Shown here: positions 23,967-32,442 of the stretch, piece by piece
How the letters are laid out: the number at the start of each line of letters is the position of its first letter
Position numbering within the stretch: the stretch's first letter is position 1
Assembly: GCF_021173675.1 (NCBI RefSeq)
Contig: NZ_JAIHON010000010.1
Span: 349,211 to 413,210 of the forward strand
DNA length: 64,000 nucleotides
Origin: Streptomyces lincolnensis
GTDB lineage: Bacteria > Actinomycetota > Actinomycetes > Streptomycetales > Streptomycetaceae
Direction: 5' to 3'
Notes under the pieces: generated by a model
The model's database searches: none
Seen by the model: the letters and a program-made list of their open reading frames with translations, nothing else
What the model was told of the DNA's origin: nothing
Program-made: the position numbers and the translations under genes

Positions 23967-25325
23967 TCAGACCGGCAGCAGGCGTCCGACCAGGGCGCTG
24001 AGCTGCCGGGCGTTGCGGCACTCGAACATCTCGACCAGGTCGGCGTAGTCGGGCGCCGCCGAGTCGCCCGTACCCCACTGGGCGCGCGCCTCCGGGTTCA
24101 ACCAGTAGACACGGCGGGCGCGTTCGGCGAGCTGCCGGACGGCCGGCAGGTTCGGGTCGCTCATGTTCGTCCGGGCGTCGCCGAGGACGAACACGGTCGT
24201 GCGCGGGCCCACCGCGTCGCCGTGGCGTTCGGCGAACTCGCCCAGGGCCACGCCGTAGTCGCTGCTGCCGTGCCAGCCCGTGAGGGTCGCCTCGGACCTG
24301 ATCCGCGCGCCGAGCCCCTCCGGGTCGGCGGCGCCGTGCGCGAGCAGCGGGGTCACCTCGTCGATCCGGTTGACGAAGGCGAAGACGCGCACCTTGCTGA
24401 ACTGGTCGTGCAGCGCCTGCACCAGCAGCATCGTGAAGTCGGAGAACCCCGACACCGAGCCGGACACATCGCACAGCAGCACCAGTTCGGGACGCGCCGG
24501 ACGGCGTCGGCGCAGCACCGGCCGCATGGGCACCCCGCCCGTGGACAGCGAACCGCGCAGGGTGCGGCGCAGATCGATGCTGCCGCGGGCGGCCCGGCGC
24601 CGGCGGGCCGCCAACCGGGTGGCGAGCTTGCGCGCGAGCGGCTGCACCGTCCTGCGCAGCTCGGCCAGCCGGTCCCGGCCCGCGAACAGGAAGTCCACCC
24701 GGTCCGCCGTCGGGGCCACCGCCCGCCGGGCGATCTCGTCCCGCCCGCGCCGCTCGGCCACCCGGCGCCGCGCCTCCGCGCCCACCATCCGGCGGAACGA
24801 CTCGATGCGCCGCCGGATCTCGTCCTCCAGCAGCCGGTCGGCGAAGCCCGAACCGCCGCCCCGCGCCCGGACGTCGTCGCGGACCCGGGCCAGCAGCGTC
24901 TGCGGGCGCAGCCGGTCCAGGGCCTGGTGCGACGACCAGCCGTCCGAGGCCGGCGAGGATCCGTATCCGCCGAAGCCGTCGACCGCCTCGGCGGCCAGCC
25001 GGGCCAGCAGCGCCGCGTCGTCGTCGGCGAGCGCGGCCGCCAGCCGGTCGCGCAGCTCGTCCCGGTCCGCGGGCTGCGACCCGGGCCCGCCGACGGCTCG
25101 CGGAAAGTACAGGTCGAAGACCGGGTCGAACACCGGCCGCTGGGCCGTGCCGTGCAGCAGCGTCGCGGCCAGCCCCTCGCGCAGCCGTTCCCGGTCGGCG
25201 AGACCCAGCGCCTCCATCGCCTGGGCGGCGTCGACGGTCTCGCCGGTGCCGACGCGGACGCCGTGCGCGCGCAGCGCCGCGACCAGCGACGTCAGCCGCT
25301 CCGCGACACCGGCCGGTGCGCTCAC
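23967..25325 (-). CDS. VWA-domain protein, CoxE/MadC-like, partner of MoxR ATPase
   Basis: 452 aa, GTG start overlapping the ATPase stop as GTGA. The C-terminal von Willebrand A domain has the metal-dependent adhesion site DVSGSVSGF near residue 285, with TTVFVLGDARTNM further on. The N-terminal part is Arg/Ala-rich with FDPVFDLYFP. MoxR-VWA pairs act as chaperone systems that insert metals or activate enzymes such as CO or methanol dehydrogenases. No such target enzyme is encoded nearby, so the client is unknown. Confidence 0.9.
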   Translation of the reverse strand: MSAPAGVAERLTSLVAALRAHGVRVGTGETVDAAQAMEALGLADRERLREGLAATLLHGTAQRPVFDPVFDLYFPRAVGGPGSQPADRDELRDRLAAALADDDAALLARLAAEAVDGFGGYGSSPASDGWSSHQALDRLRPQTLLARVRDDVRARGGGSGFADRLLEDEIRRRIESFRRMVGAEARRRVAERRGRDEIARRAVAPTADRVDFLFAGRDRLAELRRTVQPLARKLATRLAARRRRAARGSIDLRRTLRGSLSTGGVPMRPVLRRRRPARPELVLLCDVSGSVSGFSDFTMLLVQALHDQFSKVRVFAFVNRIDEVTPLLAHGAADPEGLGARIRSEATLTGWHGSSDYGVALGEFAERHGDAVGPRTTVFVLGDARTNMSDPNLPAVRQLAERARRVYWLNPEARAQWGTGDSAAPDYADLVEMFECRNARQLSALVGRLLPV

Positions 25326-26254
25326 AGCGACCCCAGATCCAGCTTGGCCCCGGCCTTGAGGACGTCGTCCTGATGCTTGAGGAGCACGCCCAGGGTGTCC
25401 CGTACGACGGTCTCGTCCAGGGTGTCGGCGCCGAGGGCCAGGAGCGTGCGGGCCCAGTCGATGGTCTCGGCCACCGACGGCACCTTGCGCAGGTCCATGG
25501 CGCGCAGCGCCCCGACCACCCGCACCACGGACTCGGCCAGCGTCGCGTCGAGCCCGGGCACCCTCAGCCGTACGATCCGGCGCTCCAACTCCTCCTCGGG
25601 GAAGCCGATGTGGAGGAACAGACAGCGGCGGCGCAGGGCCTCGGACAGCTCGCGGCTCGCGTTCGAGGTGAGCACCACGAAGGGGCGGCGGGTCGCGGAG
25701 ATGGTGCCCAGCTCGGGGACGGTGACCTGGAAGTCGCTGAGCACCTCCAGGAGCAGGCCCTCGACCTCGACGTCCGCCTTGTCGGTCTCGTCGATCAGCA
25801 GCACCTTCGGCTCGTCGCCGCGGATCGCGGTCAGCAGCGGACGGGAGAGCAGGAACTCCTCGCTGAAGATGTCCGTGCGGGCCTCGTCCCAGCTCTCGTC
25901 CCGGCCCGCGCTGATGCGCAGGAGCTGCTTGGCGTGGTTCCACTCGTACAGTGCCCGGGACTCGTCCACGCCCTCGTAGCACTGGAGGCGGACCAGCCGT
26001 GCCCGCGCCACCTCGGCCACCGCCTTGGCGAGTTCGGTCTTGCCCACCCCGGCCGGGCCCTCGACCAGCAGCGGCTTGCCCAGGCGGTCGGCGAGGAAGA
26101 CGGTCGTGGCGACCGCGGGGGAGGCGAGGTAGCCGGTCTCGGCGAGGCGCGCGGAGACGTCGTCGACGGATGTGAACAGCAACGGGGCCTCCAGGTCGGC
26201 GGGGACACGGTCGTACCGCTCGGCGGTCGTTCGTAAACCACCTTCTAAGCGCAC
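25322..26254 (-). CDS. MoxR-family AAA+ ATPase
   Basis: 310 aa. It has Walker A VEGPAGVGKTELAKA, Walker B KVLLIDETDKAD, sensor-1 VLTSNASRELS and a RRRCLFLHIGFP segment typical of MoxR/CoxD proteins. The first possible start is GTG 26254. With this start codons 3 and 7 are TTA, the rare leucine codon read by bldA tRNA. There is no clear ribosome-binding site, so the exact start is uncertain and could be further in. It is coupled to the downstream VWA gene. Confidence 0.9.
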   Translation of the reverse strand: MRLEGGLRTTAERYDRVPADLEAPLLFTSVDDVSARLAETGYLASPAVATTVFLADRLGKPLLVEGPAGVGKTELAKAVAEVARARLVRLQCYEGVDESRALYEWNHAKQLLRISAGRDESWDEARTDIFSEEFLLSRPLLTAIRGDEPKVLLIDETDKADVEVEGLLLEVLSDFQVTVPELGTISATRRPFVVLTSNASRELSEALRRRCLFLHIGFPEEELERRIVRLRVPGLDATLAESVVRVVGALRAMDLRKVPSVAETIDWARTLLALGADTLDETVVRDTLGVLLKHQDDVLKAGAKLDLGSL

Positions 26255-26267
26255 TATCTAAGCGCTT
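26244..26267. repeat. TCTAAGCGC direct repeat / AAGCGCTT palindrome at the MoxR start
   Basis: TCTAAGCGC occurs at 26244-26252 and 26257-26265, a 13-bp period. The second copy merges into the perfect palindrome AAGCGCTT (26260-26267). It overlaps the proposed MoxR start and could be an operator. Confidence 0.45.
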
Positions 26268-26314
26268 GTTCACTCCCTCTGTCACGCGAAAAGCAGGACG
26301 GGCGACATCGGTAG

Positions 26315-26324
26315 ACTGATCGGT
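26315..26324. promoter_or_regulatory. Candidate TetR-family operator
   Basis: ACTGATCGGT is a palindrome with one mismatch and lies 35 bp before the TetR-type gene. GATC-centred ACnGATCnGT sites are common operators of small TetR regulators that repress themselves. Confidence 0.5.
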
Positions 26325-26359
26325 TTTTGTCCTTGCGTGCGCAGAGGTAACCTCCCCGT

Positions 26360-26929
26360 ATGGCCACCACAGAGAAGGCATCGACCAGAGACCGGCTGCT
26401 CGACGCGGCGACCGAGCTCTTCTACCGTGACGGCGTCTCCATCGGCGTCGAGGCGCTGTGCCGCACGGCCGGTGTCTCCAAGCGATCGATGTACCAGCTG
26501 TTCGCGAGCAAGGACGAGGTCCTCGCGGCGAGCCTGGACCGACGCCTGCCCGCCTACGCGGCCTACCTCCTGCCCGGGCCGGAGGACACCGGCACCCCGC
26601 GCGAACGCATCCTGCACGTCTTCGGGCAGGTGGAGAAGAGCTCGACCGACCCCGACTACCACGGCTGCCCGTTCCTGGCCGCACTGGTCGAGCTGAAGGA
26701 CCCCGACCACCCGGCGAGCCAGGTCGCCCGCGCGGCCAAGGAGAAGCTGCGGGAGGCACTCCGGGCCGAGGCGGAGGCCGGCGGAGCACGCGAACCCGAT
26801 CTTCTCTCCCGCCAGTTGATGCTGGTCTTCGACGGCGCCAGCGCCCGGGCCGGTGCCCGCGTCGAGACCCTGGACGGGCTGACGACGGTGACCGTGACGG
26901 CCCTGCTGGACGCGGCGGGAGTGCGCTGA
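26360..26929 (+). CDS. TetR-family transcriptional regulator
   Basis: 189 aa. The N-terminal HTH has RDRLLDAATELFYRDGVSIG and VEALCRTAGVSKRSMYQLF; the ligand-binding helices follow with YHGCPFLAALVEL. ATG 26360 is the natural start. It is divergent from the MoxR gene, and a hairpin follows its stop. The target genes are not certain; autoregulation through the 26315 palindrome is likely. Confidence 0.93.
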   Translation: MATTEKASTRDRLLDAATELFYRDGVSIGVEALCRTAGVSKRSMYQLFASKDEVLAASLDRRLPAYAAYLLPGPEDTGTPRERILHVFGQVEKSSTDPDYHGCPFLAALVELKDPDHPASQVARAAKEKLREALRAEAEAGGAREPDLLSRQLMLVFDGASARAGARVETLDGLTTVTVTALLDAAGVR

Positions 26930-26932
26930 CAA

Positions 26933-26968
26933 AGCCGGCGAAGTTGACGAAGCCGGCGAAGTTGACGA
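26933..26968 (+). repeat. Two tandem 18-bp units after the TetR gene
   Basis: AGCCGGCGAAGTTGACGA is repeated exactly twice, starting three bases after the TetR stop and running up to the terminator stem. The 18-bp length is a multiple of three, and in one frame the units would encode a repeated KPAKLT-like hexapeptide, but no start codon reads them. Confidence 0.8.
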
Positions 26969-26996
26969 AGGGGCGGCCACCGAAGTGGCCGCCCCT
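26969..26996 (+). terminator. Strong terminator hairpin
   Basis: Perfect 12-bp stem AGGGGCGGCCAC/GTGGCCGCCCCT closed by a CGAA tetraloop, 40 bp after the TetR stop and before the convergent exporter gene. Confidence 0.85.
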
Positions 26997-27015
26997 GATC
27001 GGTTCATGCGTCCGC

Positions 27016-28326
27016 TCACGCGGCCAGCCCCACCGCCCCGATCGCCGGAGTGCGCAGCACCCGCCGTGCCGTGGCCAGGCTCGTCCCGAGCGTGGCCGCC
27101 GCCGCGATCGACGCGACCGCCAGCCAGATGCCCAGCCCCTGATCGGGCAGCACCGAGTCGGTACGCACCATCGTGAACGGCACGATCCCCGCCAGCGCGG
27201 CCACCGTCCCGAAGAACAGACCCACGACGGTCAGGATGAGCCCCTCGGCGCCCACCGTGCCGAGCACCTGCCCCGGGGTCGCCCCCGCGAGCCGCTGCTG
27301 CCCGAACTCCCGGCTGCGATAACTCGTCGCCGCGTACAGCGAGTTGACCAGCATCACGCAGACGAACACCACGATGATGCCGACGACCGTGTAGTTGAGG
27401 GACTCCAGGTTCTTCGCGTCGACCGACTTCACCAGACCCGAGGCCGCCACGGCATCGCTCTCCACCGCCTGCATGTACAGGGTGGCCGTCGAGACCGCCG
27501 TGAACAGGATCAGTGACATCAGGATCCCGGCGAGGTGGTCCGCCCGGCGACGCAGATTGCGCACCGCCAGCCAGCCGCTCGCACCGGTGAGCGGCAGCGC
27601 GTCCAGCACACCCTTCAGCAGCCGCGGCGCCAGCAGCGCGCAGCCCACGGAGAGCAGGATCGCCCCGTACGCCGGTGCCGCCATCAGCGCCTCGTCCGTC
27701 GCCGAGAAGGCGAAGGTGGACGTCGCCGCCACGGCACCCAGGCCGAGGGCGGCGTACGCGAGGTACGTCCGCGCCCTGCCCGCCCGCCGCGGCCCGCGCG
27801 TCGCCCGCCGTACCGCGAGGAACGCGGCGCCCGCCGCCGCGAGCAGCGTGATGTCGACGCCCGACAGCAAAGCGACCGGACCGAAGGAGTGGTCGACGGA
27901 CCGGGCGACCTGACCGCTGTCCTGGAACACCCCCAGCAGCGCCTGTCCGCCGAGCATCGCCGGACCGATCGCCAGCACCGCGCCCACCAGGGCGACGGCC
28001 ACCGCCTCACCCACCACCATCCGCTTGATCTGCCCCGGAGTCGCCCCCGAGCAGCGCAGCAGCTCCAGTTCGGCGGTCCGCTGGCGCACGGTGACCGTCA
28101 GGGTCGAGGCGACGGCGAAGAACACCAGCAGGGTGCCGTAGCCGCCGACCACACTCGCCGCCGTGGTCAGGGTCTCCTTGCTCACCCGGTCGACACCGCT
28201 CTGTGCCGCCGTGTCGTGCATCGAGTTGAACGTCATGATGACCGCCGCGCCCAGGAAGGCGGACAGCAGCGTCGCGAGGAACCGTCCGGGCCGCTTGCGT
28301 ATCGACCGCATCGCCAGCAGGAACAT
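27016..28326 (-). CDS. FtsX-like ABC exporter permease (MacB type)
   Basis: 436 aa with hydrophobic segments arranged as two FtsX domains. Motifs include FLLAMRSIRKRPGRFLATL at the N-terminus, ELELLRCSGATPGQIKRMV and REFGQQRLAGATPGQVLGTV (the FtsX cytoplasmic motif RLAGAT). It follows its ATPase by three bases and forms a two-gene exporter. Substrates of such pairs in actinobacteria are often antimicrobial peptides or unknown lipids. Confidence 0.88.
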   Translation of the reverse strand: MFLLAMRSIRKRPGRFLATLLSAFLGAAVIMTFNSMHDTAAQSGVDRVSKETLTTAASVVGGYGTLLVFFAVASTLTVTVRQRTAELELLRCSGATPGQIKRMVVGEAVAVALVGAVLAIGPAMLGGQALLGVFQDSGQVARSVDHSFGPVALLSGVDITLLAAAGAAFLAVRRATRGPRRAGRARTYLAYAALGLGAVAATSTFAFSATDEALMAAPAYGAILLSVGCALLAPRLLKGVLDALPLTGASGWLAVRNLRRRADHLAGILMSLILFTAVSTATLYMQAVESDAVAASGLVKSVDAKNLESLNYTVVGIIVVFVCVMLVNSLYAATSYRSREFGQQRLAGATPGQVLGTVGAEGLILTVVGLFFGTVAALAGIVPFTMVRTDSVLPDQGLGIWLAVASIAAAATLGTSLATARRVLRTPAIGAVGLAA

Positions 28327-28329
28327 GGC

Positions 28330-29124
28330 TCACACCCCCACCGTCATGTCGTCGCCCAGGTGCGCCAGCCGCTCGGCGACCGCGTCCGGGGTCGGCCCGT
28401 CCATCCGCCCGGCGAGCCGGCCGTCGGCGAGGAAGACCACGGAGTCGGCGTAGGAGGCGGCGACCGGGTCGTGTGTCACCATCACCACGGTCCGGCCGTG
28501 CACCCGCACCGCGTCCTGGAGCAGCCCCAGCACACCCCGCGCACTGCGCGTGTCCAGCGCGCCGGTCGGCTCGTCCGCGAAGATCACCCTGGGGTCGGCG
28601 ACCAGCGCCCGCGCGATCGCCACCCGCTGCCGCTGCCCGCCGGACAGCTGGTCGGGCAGGTGGCCCAGGCGGTCGCCGAGGCCGACGGCGGTGAGGATCT
28701 CCCGGGCCTTCCTCCGGTCCACCCGCTGCCCGGCGAGCTTGAGCGGCAGCACCGTGTTCTGGGCGACGGTCAGCGTCTCCAGCAGGTTGTACTGCTGGAA
28801 GACGAACCCGACCCGGCCCCGCCGGAACCTCGTCAGCTCCGCCTCGCCGCCCCCGGTCAGCTCATGGCCGTCCACCCGCACGATCCCGCTGTCGGGCCGG
28901 TCCAGACCGGCCGCGCACTGGAGCAGCGTCGACTTCCCCGAGCCCGAGGGCCCCATCACGGCCGTGAAGGTGCCACGGGCCAGGGCGAGCGTGACCCCGT
29001 CCAGCGCGGTCACGGCACTGTCGTCCGTGCCGTAGGTCTTGGTGACCTTGACCAGCCGCAGCGCCTCGGCGGCGGGTCCCGCGTCGTGCTTGCGTCGCGA
29101 GCCTGTGCGAAACATCGTCATCAT
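28330..29124 (-). CDS. ABC exporter ATPase, MacB/LolD type
   Basis: 264 aa. It has Walker A GPSGSGKST, Q-loop FVFQQYNLLETLTV, signature LSGGQRQR and Walker B VIFADEPTGALD, all standard for LolD/MacB ATPases. The first 25 residues are a non-conserved basic leader; a later start is possible. It pairs with the permease gene immediately downstream. Confidence 0.93.
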   Translation of the reverse strand: MMTMFRTGSRRKHDAGPAAEALRLVKVTKTYGTDDSAVTALDGVTLALARGTFTAVMGPSGSGKSTLLQCAAGLDRPDSGIVRVDGHELTGGGEAELTRFRRGRVGFVFQQYNLLETLTVAQNTVLPLKLAGQRVDRRKAREILTAVGLGDRLGHLPDQLSGGQRQRVAIARALVADPRVIFADEPTGALDTRSARGVLGLLQDAVRVHGRTVVMVTHDPVAASYADSVVFLADGRLAGRMDGPTPDAVAERLAHLGDDMTVGV

Positions 29125-29207
29125 CTCCGTCCGGCACGCCGTGTGCCCCGATGAAGACGCTACGGAGACGGGGCGTCGGACACATGGGGCGCAGAACCCG
29201 TCTTCGG

Positions 29208-29227
29208 GGGTGTACTCAGTGACACCC
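29208..29227. promoter_or_regulatory. Inverted repeat in the divergent exporter/hypothetical promoter region
   Basis: GGGTGT-ACTCAGTG-ACACCC has perfect 6-bp arms and an 8-bp spacer. It lies between the divergent starts at 29124 and 29256. It is a candidate regulator site for one or both genes. Confidence 0.35.
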
Positions 29228-29255
29228 TCCGGCGGATACGGCAGGGTTGATCCCC

Positions 29256-29909
29256 ATGACCGCCATGACCGACGGAATAACCTGGCTCGCCGAACCCGAG
29301 GCCATCGCCTGGAGCGGCTACGGCATCGTGATCGCCCGCGACCTCGATGGGGAGTCCCTGGCGCGACGGGTCGCCCAGACCGCGCTCCGCAAGAAGGGCA
29401 GGCCCCGTTTCATCGGGGAACTCACCGGCAGGCAGGTGCAGGACGTACTGGAAGGCGTCTTCGAGGACGTGTCCAAGGAGGTCGCCCTGCGCCACGGAGA
29501 GCTCGACGAGTGGTCGTACGTCGTCAAGTACGGCGGCTGGCAAGGCGAGTTCGGCGACACACCGCCGGTCGACCGCCACGAACTGCACGTCTTCCACCTG
29601 GAGTTCGACGAGTGGAACGGCAAACCGGTGCCCCCGTGGTTCGCCTACCGCCACGACGAGCGCCTGATGTGCAAGTTCAACCTGCACCTGGACGCCGGCT
29701 GGTCGTGGGGGAGCCCCGACGGTGACCCCGAGGTGGCGGCCGCCGTCCGGGACCGGCTCACCGCCGCCGGACTGCCCGACGAGGACCTGGACCGCCGTAC
29801 CGTGCACCGGACCTCGCTGCGGGTCCTCCAGGAGCACTTCGGCCTCACCCTGCCGCGCGGGCAGATCGTGCAGGGGACCCTGCCCACGCTGCTGCTGACC
29901 GGTCCGTGA
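29256..29909 (+). CDS. Conserved-looking hypothetical protein
   Basis: 217 aa, soluble, without signal or membrane segments. It is rich in acidic and aromatic residues, for example WLAEPEAIAWSGYGIVIARD, YVVKYGGWQGEFGD and HVFHLEFDEWNGKPVPPWF. I do not recognise a family with confidence. ATG 29256 is used, with TTG 29247 and ATG 29265 as alternatives. It stands alone between the divergent exporter and the permease operon. Confidence 0.75.
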   Translation: MTAMTDGITWLAEPEAIAWSGYGIVIARDLDGESLARRVAQTALRKKGRPRFIGELTGRQVQDVLEGVFEDVSKEVALRHGELDEWSYVVKYGGWQGEFGDTPPVDRHELHVFHLEFDEWNGKPVPPWFAYRHDERLMCKFNLHLDAGWSWGSPDGDPEVAAAVRDRLTAAGLPDEDLDRRTVHRTSLRVLQEHFGLTLPRGQIVQGTLPTLLLTGP

Positions 29910-29967
29910 CCCTCGTACGGGTCACCACAACGCGCCGACGCCCCGGCCCGCCCGGTGCAATGGAGGC

Positions 29968-30648
29968 GTGACCGCGCCTCCGGACGACTGCCTCGCGCGC
30001 AACGAGTGGATCTGCGGCGAGTACCTCAGTACCCGCCGGCACATCCTCCTCGACGCGGTGCTCCAGCATCTCCAGCTGACCGCGGTCTCGGTGCTCATCG
30101 GCCTCGCCCTCGCCCTGCCCCTCGCGGTCCTGGCCCGCCGCTGGGGCTGGGCGGCCGCACCCGTCCTGGCCGGGACGACGATCCTCTACACGATCCCGTC
30201 GCTGGCGATGTTCTCCCTGCTCCTGCCCGTCTACGGCCTGTCCGCGGGCCTCGTCGTCGCCGGGCTCGTGCTGTACTCGCTGACCCTGCTGGTGCGCAAC
30301 ATCCTCGCCGGGCTGCGCGCGGTCCCCGAGGAGACCCGGCAGGCGGCCCGCGGCATGGGCTACGGCCCGATCCGGCTCCTGCTCGCCGTGGAACTCCCGC
30401 TCGCCCTGCCCGCCGCGATGGCCGGCCTGCGCATCGCCATGGTCTCGGCGATCTCGCTGGTGACCGTGGGCGCGATCGTCGGCCACGGCGGGCTCGGCAA
30501 CCTCATCTACGCCGGCATGAACACCTACTTCAAGGCCCAGGTGCTCACCGCGTCCGTCCTGTGCGTGGTGATCGCGATCGCCGCCGACCTGCTCCTCCTC
30601 GCCGTGCAGCGGCTGCTCACCCCCTGGACGAGGGCGGCACGCGCATGA
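29968..30648 (+). CDS. Quaternary-amine (glycine betaine/choline-type) ABC permease
   Basis: 226 aa with about five or six membrane helices, GTG start. It contains HLQLTAVSVLIGLALALPLAV, YTIPSLAMFSLLLPVYG, and the permease EAA-like loop PEETRQAARGMGYGPIRLL. This pattern fits OpuCB/ProW-like permeases of osmoprotectant importers. The next gene overlaps it by ATGA. Confidence 0.9.
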   Translation: MTAPPDDCLARNEWICGEYLSTRRHILLDAVLQHLQLTAVSVLIGLALALPLAVLARRWGWAAAPVLAGTTILYTIPSLAMFSLLLPVYGLSAGLVVAGLVLYSLTLLVRNILAGLRAVPEETRQAARGMGYGPIRLLLAVELPLALPAAMAGLRIAMVSAISLVTVGAIVGHGGLGNLIYAGMNTYFKAQVLTASVLCVVIAIAADLLLLAVQRLLTPWTRAARA

Positions 30649-31316
30649 ACACGCTGACCGACGCCTGGGACTGGCTCGCCGACTCCGCGCACTGGGCGGG
30701 CGAGGAGGGCATCGGGCACCGGCTTCTCGAGCACCTCGTCCTCACCGTCGTCTGCCTGGCCGTGAGCTGCCTGATCGCACTGCCGGTCGCGCTGGTCCTC
30801 GGCCATCTCGGCAAGGGCGGCGCGCTGGCCGTCAACATCTCCAACATCGGCCGAGCGGTCCCCACCTTCGCCGTCCTGGTCCTGCTGCTCCTCACCCCGG
30901 TGGGCCGATGGGGCGAGGGCCCCACGGTGGTCGCCCTCGTGCTGTTCGCCGTGCCGCCCCTGCTCACCAACGCCTACGTCGGTATGCGCGAGGTCGACCG
31001 CGACATCGTGCGGGCGGCGCGCGGGATGGGCATGACCGGGCCGCAGGTGCTGGTCCGCGTGGAGCTGCCCCTTGCGCTTCCCATGGTCCTCAACGGGGTG
31101 CGGATCGCCGCCGTCCAACTCGTCGCCACCGCCACCATCGCCGCCCTGGCGGGCGGGGGAGGGCTGGGCCGGATCATCACGGCCGGCTTCAACCTGGCCA
31201 GTACGCCCCAGGTGGTGGCCGGTGCCGTCCTGGTCGCCGGGTTCGCGCTGGTCGTGGAGGCGGTCTTCGAGGTCGCGGAGCGGTTGGCGCCCCGCTGGGC
31301 GAGGGGCACACGATGA
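30645..31316 (+). CDS. Quaternary-amine ABC permease, second subunit
   Basis: 223 aa, related to the previous permease. It has HLVLTVVCLAVSCLIALPVAL, GRAVPTFAVLVLLLL and EVDRDIVRAARGMGMTGPQVL, the EAA-like loop. Its start overlaps the previous stop and its stop overlaps the binding-protein start. Together the two proteins form the membrane channel. No ATPase gene is adjacent; a suitable one is at 49148-50302. Confidence 0.9.
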   Translation: MNTLTDAWDWLADSAHWAGEEGIGHRLLEHLVLTVVCLAVSCLIALPVALVLGHLGKGGALAVNISNIGRAVPTFAVLVLLLLTPVGRWGEGPTVVALVLFAVPPLLTNAYVGMREVDRDIVRAARGMGMTGPQVLVRVELPLALPMVLNGVRIAAVQLVATATIAALAGGGGLGRIITAGFNLASTPQVVAGAVLVAGFALVVEAVFEVAERLAPRWARGTR

Positions 31317-32254
31317 GACGTGCCCGGGCCGCGACGGCCGCCCTCCTGCTGCTGCTCACCGGCTGCTCCACCGGACCGTCCCTGGAGAACCAGGGCGCGG
31401 TCACCGCGCCGCCCGGCGACAGCCACCACCTGACCGTCGGATCCGCCGGCTTCACCGAGAGCGACCTCCTCGCCCAGCTGTACTCCCAGCTGCTGGAGCA
31501 GGCCGGATACCGCACCTCGCTGCTCACCGTCGCCAACCGCGAACTGTACGAACCCGCCCTGGAGTCGGGGCAGATCGACGTCGTGCCCGAGTACGCGGCC
31601 ACCTTCGCCGACTGGCTGAACGCCAAGACCCACGGCGCCGACGCCGAGCCGGTCGGCTCACCCGACCTGAACGCCACCATGAAGGCCCTGCGCCGCCTGG
31701 CCACCCCCCGGGGCCTCACCGTCCTCGACCCCGGCCGGGCCGTCGACCAGAACGCCTTCGCCGTGAGCGCCTCCTACGCCCGCGAGCACGGCCTCAAGAC
31801 TCTCAGCGACCTCGGCGCCTCCGGCCTGCGGGTGCGGCTCGCGGCAGGCGACGAGTGCGTGCAACGGCCGTACTGCGAGCCGGGGTTGAAGAAGACGTAC
31901 GGCATCGACATCACCGCCGTCGACCCCAAGGGCGTCGGCACCACCCAGGCCAAGCGGGCCGTGCAGAGCGGCCAGGACCAGATGGTGCTGACCACGACCA
32001 CGGACGCCACCCTGTCCGACTTCGGCCTGGTCCTCCTCACCGACGACAAGCACCTCCAGAACGCCGACTACGTCGTCCCCGTCGTCAACCGCTCCCGGGC
32101 GGGCGGCGCGGGCGTCACCAAGGCACTCGGCAAGCTCAACGCCGTCCTGACCACCGCCGACCTCGCCTCGATGAACCAACAGGTCGACAGCTGGCGCCGG
32201 TTGGCCGAGGACGTGGCCCGGACCTATCTGGAGGACAAGGGCCTGCTGAGGTGA
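31313..32254 (+). CDS. Quaternary-amine ABC substrate-binding lipoprotein
   Basis: 313 aa lipoprotein with signal MRRARAATAALLLLLTGC (lipobox LTGC). The OpuAC-like domain has HLTVGSAGFTESDLLAQLY, QIDVVPEYAATF and a long C-terminal lobe with NADYVVPVVNRS. It belongs to the glycine betaine/carnitine/choline-binding family. ATG 31313 overlaps the permease stop. It is the last intact gene before the debris at 32299-32660. Confidence 0.92.
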   Translation: MRRARAATAALLLLLTGCSTGPSLENQGAVTAPPGDSHHLTVGSAGFTESDLLAQLYSQLLEQAGYRTSLLTVANRELYEPALESGQIDVVPEYAATFADWLNAKTHGADAEPVGSPDLNATMKALRRLATPRGLTVLDPGRAVDQNAFAVSASYAREHGLKTLSDLGASGLRVRLAAGDECVQRPYCEPGLKKTYGIDITAVDPKGVGTTQAKRAVQSGQDQMVLTTTTDATLSDFGLVLLTDDKHLQNADYVVPVVNRSRAGGAGVTKALGKLNAVLTTADLASMNQQVDSWRRLAEDVARTYLEDKGLLR

Positions 32255-32298
32255 GACGGGGCGTCACATGCGGCGACGGCTTGTCGGGCGCCACACGG

Positions 32299-32437
32299 TC
32301 ACCCCGGCGCCCAGCGGACGTACTCCTGCTCGGTCGCTTCGGCCTCGGCGAGCCGCCCCAGCCTCCGCGACAGCTCCGCCTGGCCGGTCAGGGAGGTGAG
32401 GTAGGCCGGCAGGAAGGCGTCCGGATCGAGGCCGGCC
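32299..32437 (-). pseudogene. Remnant of a TPR-like protein C-terminus
   Basis: Read leftward, an open stretch ends at a TGA (32301-32299) and encodes LDPDAFLPAYLTSLTGQ and RRLGRLAEAEATEQEY. This looks like the end of a tetratricopeptide-type protein. There is no start codon or RBS for it, and it abuts a second fragment in another frame. Confidence 0.5.
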
Positions 32438-32442
32438 AGTTC

